Numbered from the stretch's first letter, positions 7,185 through 14,975 are shown. The stretch: 64,000 bases of DNA from Actinoplanes sp. NBRC 103695 (GCF_030269485.1 NZ_BSTL01000013.1:186001-250000), one strand, 5' to 3'. A program made the numbers and translations. The notes: generated from the sequence alone by a model not told the origin.

Positions 7185-8516
7185 ATGCACCTCGCGCCAT
7201 CAGTCGCAGCCTTGCCGCCAGAGCTCCTACAGCGGCCGGACATGCGCGAGGCTATCGCTCATCACGACTTCGGCAGAGTCTTCTTCCTCGCCCGAAAGTG
7301 GGGAGGAGTCAGCTTCTCCCGTATCGCCGAGGCATGTTCCATAAAAGCTGAACGTGTCGGCTCACTGGCTAGGGGAAACGGGAGTATTACCACCTACGAA
7401 AAAATCGTCGTAATTGCGGACGGCCTTCGAATCCCCGGCGATATGCTGGGCCTAGCACGACGCCCATGGGAGTCGACAAGGCGACAAGTTACACGCATAC
7501 CCCATGACACAGGCGAAGGTGATGAAGTGCAACGCAGGGACTTCCTACGTACGTCGTTCGCAACTGCCACCGCGGCCGTCGGCCTGGGCGATGGAATCGC
7601 CGAGGAAGGTCAAAGACGGTACGGAAGCGATCTCCCCGACCGGCTAAGGCGCCGTACCGCCCGCCTTCGGAAGCTTGACGACGTCCTCGGCGGCGGCGAC
7701 ACCTTCCGTATCTATGCCGCCGAATTCGAGAGTACAAAGCGTTTAGTGCAGGAGGCGACAGGCCATCCCAGCCTGAAGGCAGACTTACTCTCCATCCTGG
7801 CCGAGCAAGCTCAGCAGGCAGGTTGGGCCGCCTTCGACATGGGAGACCATCGAAAAGCACACAAGATGTATGCCGAGAGCAAAAGCATTGCTGCGGAAGC
7901 AGAGAATGGCACGCTTGTGGGAAACGCATTCGCCTTCCTAGCTTATATGCAGCTAATCCGCGATCCGCATGCCGCTACTGTTACTGCAGAGCAGTCTTGT
8001 CGCGTCATTGGCCCAGACGCAGCCACCAGCTCCCGGGCATTGCTCCATGAGCGCCGAGCTTGGGCACACGCTGTAGCGGGGGACGCATACGCAGCCGATG
8101 CTGCGCTAGCTGCTGCCCGCGCGGCCCTCGAGGCTGACGACGGAAGCCCTCAACCGGACTGGTCCAGGTGGGTGGACGCGCAAGAGCTCGAAATCATGAC
8201 CGGACGTTGCTGGACGGAGCTACGCCGGCCACTTCGTGCCGTACCGGTCTTGGAGCAGGTACTGCGAACGTTTGATGATGCGTACGCCCGCGACAAGGCC
8301 CTCTACTCTTGTTGGCTCGCCGAGTCATACCTGTTGGCAGGTGAGGTCGAGGCTGCAACGGAGACTGCGAAAAGCGTTCTTGCACTGTCGGAGGGCGTAG
8401 CATCTGTCCGCCCGCGTCAGAGGATCACACCCGTTCTAACAGAGCTGAGTAAACACGTGCGAACCGGCGAAGTGCAAGAACTCATCGCACAGGCTAAGGG
8501 TTTTCCGATTCGCTAG
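7185..8516 (+). CDS. XRE-family regulator with TPR-like C-terminal domain
   Basis: 443 residues. A helix-turn-helix region (about 33-95: VFFLARKWGGVSFSRIAEACSIKAERVGSLARG) is followed by a linker with RRDFLRTSFATATAAV and a long helical-repeat region (about 150-440) of TPR type. Many Streptomyces-type XRE regulators share this plan, including the RRxFL linker, which looks like a Tat signal but is internal. GGGAAGGGG lies just before the ATG. Codon use is less GC-rich than in the chromosomal genes to the right, consistent with transferred DNA. It faces away from the transfer operon across a two-palindrome control region, so it may set the switch between quiescence and transfer. Confidence 0.75.
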   Translation: MHLAPSVAALPPELLQRPDMREAIAHHDFGRVFFLARKWGGVSFSRIAEACSIKAERVGSLARGNGSITTYEKIVVIADGLRIPGDMLGLARRPWESTRRQVTRIPHDTGEGDEVQRRDFLRTSFATATAAVGLGDGIAEEGQRRYGSDLPDRLRRRTARLRKLDDVLGGGDTFRIYAAEFESTKRLVQEATGHPSLKADLLSILAEQAQQAGWAAFDMGDHRKAHKMYAESKSIAAEAENGTLVGNAFAFLAYMQLIRDPHAATVTAEQSCRVIGPDAATSSRALLHERRAWAHAVAGDAYAADAALAAARAALEADDGSPQPDWSRWVDAQELEIMTGRCWTELRRPLRAVPVLEQVLRTFDDAYARDKALYSCWLAESYLLAGEVEAATETAKSVLALSEGVASVRPRQRITPVLTELSKHVRTGEVQELIAQAKGFPIR

Positions 8517-9048
8517 CCGCACCAACGGTCTTGCGGATCCAGCCGAGATAATCCGAGGATCCGGCGACGATGGGCACAGCCGAAATTTCGGGGTTGTCCC
8601 ATGGATGATTATCGAGCAGGTACTGTTCCAGCTCTGCGTACCTGCTAGCGTGCGTCTTAAACGTCACGTGCCACTCTTCGCCGGTGCCAAACTTTCCAAG
8701 ATGCCAAAAGGCCGAGATGACCGGGCCAGCGATCTGTGCACCGGCTGAGAGCTTGTTCTCAACCGTTGCCCGCACTAGCTTCTCAGCCTCTGCGCGACTC
8801 TCGACTGCCGTGGCGACTTGCAGGAACTCCGAGGTGCGAAGTGGGTCAATCTTTCTCGGCGATCTACCTTCGTTCCACGCAACGATAGTCCGAGGCGCCC
8901 ATAGATGAGTGCGGCCGACAGTCTTCTCAGGCGGCGGCATTTGCCCACGGTTGCGGTAGGAACTGACGGTGCCGATCTGGACGCCGAGGTAGTCGGCGAC
9001 GTCCGAAGTGGTCCACCATTCAGCGTCCACGTCTGTTCTGTCTGCCAC
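8494..9048 (-). CDS. HTH (excisionase/MerR-like)-CutA fusion protein
   Basis: 184 residues. The N-terminus (about 11-65: EWWTTSDVADYLGVQIGTVSSYRNRGQMP, then WAPRTIVAWNEGR) is an HTH_17/AlpA-like DNA-binding domain. Residues about 75-180 match CutA1: FLQVATAVESRAEAEKLV, SAFWHLGKFGTGEEWHVTFKTHASRY, HPWDNPEISAVPIVAGSSDYLGWI. CutA1 trimers are linked to divalent metal tolerance. Fusion to a recombination-directionality or repressor-type domain is unusual. A GTG start with CATACT seven bases upstream would give a leaderless message; an ATG 36 bases earlier is the alternative. It overlaps the XRE gene tail to tail by 23 bp. Confidence 0.65.
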   Translation of the reverse strand: MADRTDVDAEWWTTSDVADYLGVQIGTVSSYRNRGQMPPPEKTVGRTHLWAPRTIVAWNEGRSPRKIDPLRTSEFLQVATAVESRAEAEKLVRATVENKLSAGAQIAGPVISAFWHLGKFGTGEEWHVTFKTHASRYAELEQYLLDNHPWDNPEISAVPIVAGSSDYLGWIRKTVGAASESENP

Positions 9049-9121
9049 GAAACAAGTATGCCGCACACGGGGTAGCGCAGCCATGGAGCTTGCTTGTGAG
9101 AAGTTTCTATACGGGTTCAAG

Positions 9122-9296
9122 GCGGCCCGCTTCGCGGGCCGCTCGCGCCGCCCAGCAGGGCCGGGCCTGCGGCCCGCCGCTCGGGATCCACGCCCATGCC
9201 TTCGGCGGGCATGGACCCGGCGGTTCCAGCCCTGCGGCAGGCGCGACACATAGAGAAACCCCGGACCGCCGAGTTAGCTCGCAGTTCCGGGGCTTC
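9122..9296. repeat. cluster of three hairpins, including a terminator-like one
   Basis: Part of a 430-bp gap without genes. A perfect 9-bp stem GCGGCCCGC/GCGGGCCGC with a 3-nt loop lies at 9122-9142. A CCATGCC/GGCATGG stem lies at about 9192-9214. A longer imperfect stem beginning CCCCGGA and ending TCCGGGG lies at about 9259-9293 and, on the minus strand, runs into TTTCTC, like a factor-independent terminator for the membrane gene to the right. No coding signal is convincing here. Confidence 0.5.
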
Positions 9297-9356
9297 CTTG
9301 TCTTGCGCGGGGGGCCTGACGCCGCCGGCGGGGCCTCTGACCTCTGGGATGGGTTG

Positions 9357-9499
9357 TGCCATCCCGTCACCCTTCGTCCAGGCGAAGCCGAGCGGACAGG
9401 GCCTGCCCGGGCAAGGTCGGTCAGACGTAGGGTGCTCCACCTTGCCCGGGCAGGCCCTGTCCGCACCACAGTGTGTGGACGAAGGCTGACGGGATGGCA
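9357..9499. repeat. 143-nt nested inverted repeat (giant hairpin)
   Basis: The outer arms (9357-9380 and 9476-9499) pair with one mismatch. An 11-by-11-nt internal loop follows, and inside it perfect 26-bp arms (9392-9417 and 9439-9464) enclose a 21-nt loop. The inner arms contain CCCGGG and are much longer than a normal terminator needs. Possible meanings are a folded recombination or transfer site, a mobile-element remnant, or an extreme terminator after the membrane gene that ends 15 bases to the right. Confidence 0.7.
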
Positions 9500-9514
9500 A
9501 GGCGAGCTAGACCA

Positions 9515-10063
9515 CTATTTGGCCCGGGCTTCGTCGTCTTGTCGAGGAGAGGCGGCCGAACCATCGTCTGGTACATCGAGAGCGTCCATCTTTAGCCCCA
9601 CGAATTGGACAAGGGTAGCCAGTCCGGGAATCAAGCTGACGATGGTCCACATGGTCAGAATCGCCACGGGGGTCGATACGATTGCGATCAACAACTTGGG
9701 GGATGACGGACTGAGTGCTGAAAGCACGATCAAGCCGACCATTGCGAGTACGCCAATAACGGCCGTGAAGAGAAAAGGCGCCAGGTAGTAGACCGGCTCC
9801 GAACCGATAACGCGTAGCTTGCGAAGGAAGCTCTGGTCCATGAACGCGGCTTGAAATGAGATTCCCGCGATCACTGCTCCGACAACTACGCCGACAATTT
9901 GAACTGCACCGGCCACTGAGCGCAGAAGTGCTTCAGGATTCACGAACGAGAGCGTCAGAGCGACGGCGCCGAATAGAACGCCAACTCCAAGATCAACCCG
10001 GGCCATCTCACTGATCTTGAAGTCGAGCGCCGTCCAGAGATGTTTGTTGATCTTGCTGCCCAT
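9515..10063 (-). CDS. four-helix membrane protein, second gene of a candidate defence-like pair
   Basis: 182 residues with four predicted membrane helices: about 27-45 (GVGVLFGAVALTLSFV), 52-75 (SVAGAVQIVGVVVGAVIAGISF), 100-125 (APFLFTAVIGVLAMVGLIVLSAL) and 132-155 (LLIAIVSTPVAILTMWTIVSLI). A charged cytoplasmic tail follows (ASPRQDDEARAK). The ATG is preferred over a GTG 12 bases upstream that sits on the GGAAGG site. About 70 bases separate it from the soluble-protein gene upstream, with no promoter obvious between. I do not recognise the family. A sensor-plus-membrane-effector pairing like RexA-RexB is inferred from layout only. Confidence 0.65.
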   Translation of the reverse strand: MGSKINKHLWTALDFKISEMARVDLGVGVLFGAVALTLSFVNPEALLRSVAGAVQIVGVVVGAVIAGISFQAAFMDQSFLRKLRVIGSEPVYYLAPFLFTAVIGVLAMVGLIVLSALSPSSPKLLIAIVSTPVAILTMWTIVSLIPGLATLVQFVGLKMDALDVPDDGSAASPRQDDEARAK

Positions 10064-10132
10064 GACTACCCACACCCTTCCCGCATTAGAACAAGTGTAC
10101 GGCTCGGGTATGACAGTTCCCGGTCGCGCCCA

Positions 10133-11029
10133 CTATGCCGCAGGTCGAGGTGGTCGGGTGTCCGCGTACACGACTAGGGCACGCAACACTAGATCCATCC
10201 CTCGTTCGAGGTCGTTGCCGTAGTCGTCAATGTGAGTTTCGTCCGACTTAGTGTTGCTGTCGAACTTGGCCACCACGCCCCGGGCCTCCTGTGCCTTCAT
10301 CTGAACTCGAGTGTCGCCGGTCTCAACGCCGTCCAGCTTCTCCCGGAAGGCCTCGGATGTCACATCTAGGCTCTGAGAGGGGTAGGCGGCGAACTCCTCG
10401 GTAGCGCGTCGCGCCCCCATGGCCCGCATCTTCTGGCGGACTTCGTCCAGGTCCCGACCTGGATTCGAGAAGCGCACCGTCCGACGAAAGAATTTCACGA
10501 AACGATGCCGCTCGATCCAATCCTCCACGGCATGCTGCGAGATCACCGGGTCGCACTCCCAGTCCGATGCCAGAAGGCCCCGCTCGGCTGCCGCGACCGA
10601 AAGCGCCTGACCGAACGCGGGGCGGAAGCTGGCCGGCTGCACACGCAGAGAGGTGGCGAAGGCGACCCACCTATTCTTATCCCTAAGATCAACAGCGAAC
10701 GGCACAACGGTGTCCTCTGAAGCCGCATCCGAGTCTTCGGTCTCACCCTTGATCCAAGACCAACTCGACTCCTCGAAGTGTCGCTTCTGCTCCAGCACTG
10801 AGTAGCCGAAGATTCCGACCATGAAGTCGTCGCCCATCACCGTACGCATGTCGGCGGCATACCATGCTCTTGCCGGCCGTTCAGAAGTGGCCGGCGCGTG
10901 GAACCTGGTGAGCCTGCTGTCCGCCAAGACCTGCATGTCTTGCGAGAACGGTCGTGCATCGAGCGTTTGACCACGTCGATTGATCCGAGCGAAAACGACG
11001 CGGCGTTGCTTCGTCACGTACACCACCAA
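10133..11029 (-). CDS. soluble hypothetical protein, first gene of a candidate defence-like pair
   Basis: 298 residues without membrane segments or Cys motifs. A mixed alpha/beta N-terminal half (QRRVVFARINRRGQTLDARPF, GDDFMVGIFGYSVLEQ) leads to VVPFAVDLRDKNRWVAFATSLRVQPASFRPAFGQAL, then an HAVEDWIERHRFVKFFRRTVRFSNPGRD block and a helical C-terminus. The order of segments recalls RexA and the DUF4747 group, but this is pattern resemblance, not proven homology. The start is one of TTG/GTG/GTG in a row with no clear SD. A good promoter lies about 30 bases upstream. Moderate GC suggests foreign origin. Confidence 0.6.
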   Translation of the reverse strand: MVVYVTKQRRVVFARINRRGQTLDARPFSQDMQVLADSRLTRFHAPATSERPARAWYAADMRTVMGDDFMVGIFGYSVLEQKRHFEESSWSWIKGETEDSDAASEDTVVPFAVDLRDKNRWVAFATSLRVQPASFRPAFGQALSVAAAERGLLASDWECDPVISQHAVEDWIERHRFVKFFRRTVRFSNPGRDLDEVRQKMRAMGARRATEEFAAYPSQSLDVTSEAFREKLDGVETGDTRVQMKAQEARGVVAKFDSNTKSDETHIDDYGNDLERGMDLVLRALVVYADTRPPRPAA

Positions 11030-11058
11030 AGACGGGTTGCGGATGGGTTCGGATCAGG

Positions 11059-11087
11059 ACTATATGGAACCCTCGCCTCACTGTCGA
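11059..11087 (-). promoter_or_regulatory. promoter of the two-gene operon
   Basis: Reading leftward, TCGACA (-35), 17 bases, TATAGT (-10). Both hexamers are one base from the vegetative consensus. The predicted start of transcription lies about 23-30 bases before the TTG/GTG start cluster of the soluble-protein gene. Confidence 0.65.
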
Positions 11088-11240
11088 TTCCGGAGAGCGG
11101 TCGTGTCGCGGCTTTGTGTGAGCAGTGATCATCTTTGGGTACGCCGTGCCCTCAACGGAAATCCGATTGCCGTCACCTACCCGCGCCGGACCCCACGGTT
11201 GCGTGATGGCACCGACGGAGCGCATCCCGCCACCAAGATT

Positions 11241-11287
11241 AGGGCGTGTCCAGGGCGTCAGGGCGCCGCTAGGGCGTCCAAGGGCGG
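11241..11287 (+). repeat. five AGGGCG(T) short direct repeats
   Basis: AGGGCG occurs five times (at 11241, 11252, 11260, 11271 and 11281), three copies reading AGGGCGT, spaced 8-11 bases, close to one helical turn. The rest of the 336-bp gap between the operon promoter and rnpB shows no gene. The array could bind a protein along one DNA face, or mark the accessory/core border. Confidence 0.4.
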
Positions 11288-11365
11288 CCACCAACAACCA
11301 GCGTTGGCCATCAACGCTTAGTTATAGCCGCTGGTCAGAACCTCCCCGGAGGGCGCGACCTTGAG

Positions 11366-11790
11366 GGCGACGGACGAGTCGGCCTGTACGCCGGATTCTG
11401 TGCCCGGTGCCGAAGCACCGGCGGCGGCCATCCATCTCGGCCTGCCGTTGCCGGCAGGCTCTTGCGACCTACCCGCAGGCTCGGGCGAGCAGCCCTCAAA
11501 TGCCTGCGCCGGCGCCTCACGACCCGGGGGCCGCGAGCCGCCTTGCTTGGTCTTGCTCCGGGTGGGGTTTACCGAGCCATCCCGGTCACCCGGGATGCTG
11601 GTGAGCTCTTACCTCACCGTTTCACCCTTACCGGCAGTCCGAAGACCGCCGGCGGTCTGCTTTCTGTGGCACTTTCCCGCGGGTCACCCCGGGTTGCCGT
11701 TAACAACCACCCTGCTCTGCGGAGTCCGGACGTTCCTCGGCGACACCCCGGGGGATGCCGACGCGACCGCCCGGCCGACTCGTCCGTCGC
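11366..11790 (-). ncRNA. rnpB: RNase P RNA (bacterial type A)
   Basis: The catalytic RNA of RNase P, which trims the 5' ends of tRNA precursors. Both ends carry the P1 stem: GACGGACGAGTCGGCC near the 5' end pairs with GGCCGACTCGTCCGTC at the 3' end. Conserved elements are visible on the minus strand: GAGGAACGTCCGGACTCC near the 5' side, AAAGTGCCACAGAAA, GGGTGAAACGGTGAGGTAAGAG, and the 3' ACAGAATCCGGCGTACAGG. A -10-like TAGGAT lies seven bases before the proposed 5' end. Ends are accurate to within several bases. Confidence 0.92.
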
Positions 11791-11827
11791 GCCGTCATCC
11801 TACGCGGCCCGTACATTCAACGTACCT

Positions 11828-12592
11828 ATGGACCTCGGACACACACTCCTGCTCATCCTGGCCGGCCTCGTCGCCGGCGGGATCAACGCGCTGGCCGGCG
11901 GCGGGTCGCTGATCACGTTCCCCAGCCTGATCGCGACCGGCCTGCCCTCGGTCGAGGCGAACGTCACCAATTCCGTCTCCGTCTTCCCCGGCTACGTGTC
12001 GAGCGTGCTGGGCAGCCGGGCCGACCTGGCGGGTCAGAAGCGGCGCATCCCGGCGATCCTGCCCGTCTGTGTGGCCGGTTCGGCGGGCGGTTGCGCGTTG
12101 CTGCTGCTCACCCCGGCCCGGGCGTTCGAGTTGATCGTGCCGTTCCTGGTGCTGGGGGCGGCCGCGACGTTGTTCTTCCAGGAGCGGCTGCGTGGCCTGG
12201 TCGGTCATCCGCGCGCGCTCAGCCCGCGCCGCCGGGCGATCACCTTGCAGGTGGTCGTCTTCGTCGGCGCCGTCTACGGCGGCTATTTCGGCGCGGCGCT
12301 GGGTGTGATGTATGTTGCCGCGCTCGCTTTGGTGCTGGACGAGACGCTGAACCGCATCAACGCGCTCAAGAATGTGCTGTCCGCCACCGTCGGCGCCGTC
12401 ACGGTGGTGGTCTTCGCGATCTTCGGCCCGGTCGTCTGGGCTGCGGCGCTCACGCTGGCGCCGGCCACGATCGTCGGTGGGTACGCGGGTGCGCGTCTGG
12501 CCCGCCGCTTGCCCGCGCGGGTCTTGAAGGCGCTGATCGTCACGTTCGGCACAACGATCGGCCTGGTCCTCCTGGTGCGAGCGCTCACCTGA
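11828..12592 (+). CDS. TSUP family sulfite exporter TauE/SafE-like permease
   Basis: 254 residues, almost entirely membrane segments (about eight). The N-terminal GGINALAGGGSLITFPSL is the TSUP signature, repeated in weaker form in the second half (YGGYFGAALGVMYVAAL). TSUP proteins move sulfite, sulfonates or related organic anions; the substrate here is unknown. The ATG is placed before the first helix; the longer upstream frame runs through rnpB and was rejected. Its stop overlaps the next start as TGATG, so it is probably co-translated with the GrpB gene. Confidence 0.8.
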   Translation: MDLGHTLLLILAGLVAGGINALAGGGSLITFPSLIATGLPSVEANVTNSVSVFPGYVSSVLGSRADLAGQKRRIPAILPVCVAGSAGGCALLLLTPARAFELIVPFLVLGAAATLFFQERLRGLVGHPRALSPRRRAITLQVVVFVGAVYGGYFGAALGVMYVAALALVLDETLNRINALKNVLSATVGAVTVVVFAIFGPVVWAAALTLAPATIVGGYAGARLARRLPARVLKALIVTFGTTIGLVLLVRALT

Positions 12593-13110
12593 TGGCGACC
12601 AGACAAGATCCGATCAGAGTCGTCGGGTACGACCGGAGCTGGCCGATGTCCTTCGAGCACCAGCGCATCCGGGTGGAGCGGGCTCTGCACCCGTGGCTGG
12701 CGGTTCCGGTCGAGCACATCGGCAGCACCGCGGTCCCCGGCCTGCCGGCGAAGCCGATCGTCGACATGCTGGCCCTGGTCCCCGATCAGGATGCCGCGTC
12801 CGGCGTGATCGCGGCGCTGTCCGCCATCGGCTGGCAGCACGCCCCCGAGCCGTCGGACTCCGAGCGCCGCCGCCGTTCCTTCTGCTACCCGTCCGTTGCC
12901 TGGCGCACCCACCACCTGCACGTCTGGGAGACCGGGTCCGGTTGGCGCCCGCTGCTCGCCTTCCGCGACCACCTCCGCACCCATCCGGCTGACGCGGCCC
13001 GTTACGCGGCTCTCAAGTCCGCCCTGGCCGCCGCCCACCCGGACGACCGCCCCGCGTACCGCACCGGAAAGACCGCGCTGATCGAGGAGATCCTCCGCGG
13101 CGCGGGCTGA
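12592..13110 (+). CDS. GrpB family protein (nucleotidyltransferase-like)
   Basis: 172 residues with the GrpB/UPF0157 hallmarks: VVGYDRSWP near the start, VEHIGSTAVPGLPAKPIVDMLALV at about 39-62 (the GS...D nucleotidyltransferase-like core), a THHLHVWE strand and FRDHLRTHP...YAALK. The fold is a minimal nucleotidyltransferase; a substrate is not established. GrpB proteins often stand beside transport or resistance genes. Translation is coupled to the TSUP gene by a one-base overlap. Confidence 0.8.
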   Translation: MATRQDPIRVVGYDRSWPMSFEHQRIRVERALHPWLAVPVEHIGSTAVPGLPAKPIVDMLALVPDQDAASGVIAALSAIGWQHAPEPSDSERRRRSFCYPSVAWRTHHLHVWETGSGWRPLLAFRDHLRTHPADAARYAALKSALAAAHPDDRPAYRTGKTALIEEILRGAG

Positions 13111-13156
13111 TCACGGCGCCCTGCGGGGCGACGCGAGTGTTGTTATTTTCGGCGGC

Positions 13157-13534
13157 ATGCATCGGAGCCGGTTGTCCACGCTGTTGATCGACGTGCCCGC
13201 GGGTGAGGCCGCCGCGGCGGGCGTTTTCTGGGGTGCGGCCCTGGGTGTTCCGGCCACGCCGGTGGAGGGCGAGGAGCAGTACACCTCGTTGCCGGGGGCG
13301 GCGCCGCCGCTGCACCTGGCCGTGCAGGCGCTCGAGGACGGCGAGGCCCGCTACCACCTGGACATCGAGACGGATGACGTGGCCGCGGAGACCGCCCGGC
13401 TGCTGGGGCTCGGCGCGGTCGAGGTCGGCAGCTGGCTGGAGTGCCGGACGTTACGCGTACCCGGCGGGCTTTTGATCTGTGTCATTCCGGTGCACAGCGA
13501 GGACTTCGAGCGTCACGCGCGCGTCTGGGAGTGA
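13157..13534 (+). CDS. VOC (glyoxalase/bleomycin-resistance) superfamily protein
   Basis: 125 residues with a beta-alpha-beta-beta-beta pattern: LSTLLIDVPAGEAAAAGVFWGAALGV, then YTSLPGAAPPLHLAVQAL, and a second module YHLDIETDDVAAETARLLGLGAVEV. Metal-ligand positions are not all clear, so it may be non-catalytic. It ends inside the 3' end of the convergent methyltransferase remnant (22-bp overlap). Probable small-molecule or stress-related role; substrate unknown. Confidence 0.7.
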   Translation: MHRSRLSTLLIDVPAGEAAAAGVFWGAALGVPATPVEGEEQYTSLPGAAPPLHLAVQALEDGEARYHLDIETDDVAAETARLLGLGAVEVGSWLECRTLRVPGGLLICVIPVHSEDFERHARVWE

Positions 13535-13875
13535 GTCCACACGGAGATGTGTGCGGGGCTGGCCGGCGTGAACGGGGTCCGGTGCCAGTCGGCCCAGCGT
13601 TCGCGGAGGGTCAGGCCCGCCGCTTCGGCCATCGCGTCCAGCTCGGACGGCCACACGTAGCGGTGCGGGGACGAGAACGTGTGGACCTCGCCGTCGAGCT
13701 GCCAGCGGTGGTGCGAGGTGGCGATCCGGGCCGGCTCGTCGTACTCCTCGAAGCCCTCGTGGATCGGCGTTGACGTGATGACGCGGCGGGCGGCGGGTGC
13801 GGGCACGTAGTTCTCGACCAGGAAGCTGCCGCCCGGGCGCAGGTGCGCGGCGGCGTCGAAGCGTGTCTCTGGCAT
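13513..13875 (-). pseudogene. truncated SAM-dependent methyltransferase (C-terminal half only)
   Basis: 120 codons encode the second half of a class I methyltransferase: HLRPGGSFLVENYVP (motif III strand), then a lipocalin-like insert and YVWPSELDAMAEAAGLTLRERWADW, the usual C-terminal strand-helix. The SAM-binding half with the GxGxG motif is absent, and only 30 bases separate this start from the divergent SnoaL-like gene, so the 5' part has been lost. It may still be translated from the ATG, but methyl transfer is unlikely. Confidence 0.65.
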
Positions 13876-13905
13876 GGAACGACGGTAATCCGGCATGGTG
13901 GGGCA

Positions 13906-14307
13906 ATGCAGCCGAAGGAGATCGCCCGGGAGTGGTTCGACATGTGCGCGCGCGGCGACCGTGACCGCTTCCGCGACCTGGCCACCGACGACTACGTGCT
14001 GCACGGGCCCGGCGGTACGGGGACGCGCGACGACTTCGTCGACTGGCTGCAGTGGTACTCGACGTCCTTCGCCGAGCAGCAGCCCGTCATGGAGGACGTC
14101 ATCGAGTCCGGGGACCGGGTGGTGATCCGGTACAGCGTGCGGTCCATCTACCGCGGCGGCTACCTCGACCTGCCGGCCGCCGACCAGAAGGTGCACGAGA
14201 CCGGCATCATCATCTTCCGCTTCGCCGGCGGGAAGGTCGCCGAGTCCTGGTTCGAGAGCAACGACCTCGAGGTCGCTCAGCAGCTCGGCGGGCAGATGCG
14301 AGCCTGA
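13906..14307 (+). CDS. SnoaL/NTF2-like polyketide cyclase-family protein
   Basis: 133 residues. The start PKEIAREWFDMCARGDRDRFRDLATDDYVLHGPGG is the helix-strand opening of SnoaL-like ester cyclases, followed by DDFVDWLQWYSTSF, VIESGDRVVIRYSVR and a closing IIIFRFAGGKVAESWFESND. The fold is a cone-shaped alpha+beta barrel, used by cyclases, isomerases and binding proteins; substrate unknown. The ATG at this position begins the first helix; a longer upstream frame would overlap the methyltransferase remnant. Confidence 0.75.
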   Translation: MQPKEIAREWFDMCARGDRDRFRDLATDDYVLHGPGGTGTRDDFVDWLQWYSTSFAEQQPVMEDVIESGDRVVIRYSVRSIYRGGYLDLPAADQKVHETGIIIFRFAGGKVAESWFESNDLEVAQQLGGQMRA

Positions 14308-14390
14308 GCCCGGCCGTCCGTCCACACCCGAGGACTACCGGAGGCACGACCCCTGTTTGTCACGGGACGTGACTTCGACATACTGACGCA

Positions 14391-14966
14391 GTGATCGGCA
14401 ACTGGGATCGGGTTCTGCTGGCGCGGCACGGGCAGACAGAGTGGAACGTGGTCGGCCGACGGCAAGGTCAGCAGGATTCGCCGCTGACCGCGCTCGGCAT
14501 CGAGCAGGCCCGCCGGCACGCGGTCGCGGCGGCCGGCGCCGACCGGGTCTTCACCAGCCCGCAGGGCCGCGCGACGGCCACCGCCCGGCTGATCGCCGAG
14601 GCGCTCGATGTGAGCGTCGTGGTCGTCGACGAACTCGCCGAGATCCACCATGGAGAGTTCGCCGGCCTGACCGACCTGGAGATCGAGGCGCGTTTCCCGG
14701 CCGAGTGGTGGGACCGCACCGAGGACAAGTACGAGTGGCGCTTTCCGGGCGGCGAGAGCTACGCCGACGCCGATCCGCGGGCGTTGCGCGCTCTGGAGAA
14801 GGTGGCGGCCGACCGGTCGCGCCGGCCGCTGATCGTCACCCACGAGATGCTCAGCCGGCTGCTGCTCCGCCATCTGCTGGGCCTGACCCCGCAGGACGCG
14901 CTGGCCCGCCGTCACCCGCACGACGTGGTGTTCGCGGTCGGGCCGGACGGGCTGGCGTCGATCTGA
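14391..14966 (+). CDS. histidine phosphatase family protein
   Basis: 191 residues. LLARHGQTEWN at about 9-19 carries the catalytic His of the phosphoglycerate-mutase-like superfamily. The phosphate-pocket residues follow: FTSPQGRATATA, a middle ELAEIHHGEFAGLTDLEIE with the general-acid Glu, and a C-terminal VTHEMLSRLLLRHLLGL with the second His. Likely a phosphatase on a small metabolite. GTG start (MIGNWDR). It stands alone between the SnoaL-like gene and a convergent kinase gene. Confidence 0.85.
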   Translation: MIGNWDRVLLARHGQTEWNVVGRRQGQQDSPLTALGIEQARRHAVAAAGADRVFTSPQGRATATARLIAEALDVSVVVVDELAEIHHGEFAGLTDLEIEARFPAEWWDRTEDKYEWRFPGGESYADADPRALRALEKVAADRSRRPLIVTHEMLSRLLLRHLLGLTPQDALARRHPHDVVFAVGPDGLASI

Positions 14967-14975
14967 CCTGAGCCG

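Noticed and set aside
7515..7605. Tat signal peptide (RRDFLRT) in the XRE/TPR protein
   Set aside because: The motif is internal, after a DNA-binding domain, and is a usual feature of this regulator family.
9190..9260. tRNA fragment or attachment site
   Set aside because: A GGTTC-like T-arm is present but its stem does not pair and no cloverleaf forms.
9515..10063. Holin or toxin of a toxin-antitoxin pair
   Set aside because: Size, four helices and a 298-residue partner do not match known TA families; the label would be a guess.
11361..11827. Long plus-strand reading frames over this stretch
   Set aside because: They overlap the clear RNase P RNA on the opposite strand; the P1 stem and conserved core leave no room for a gene.
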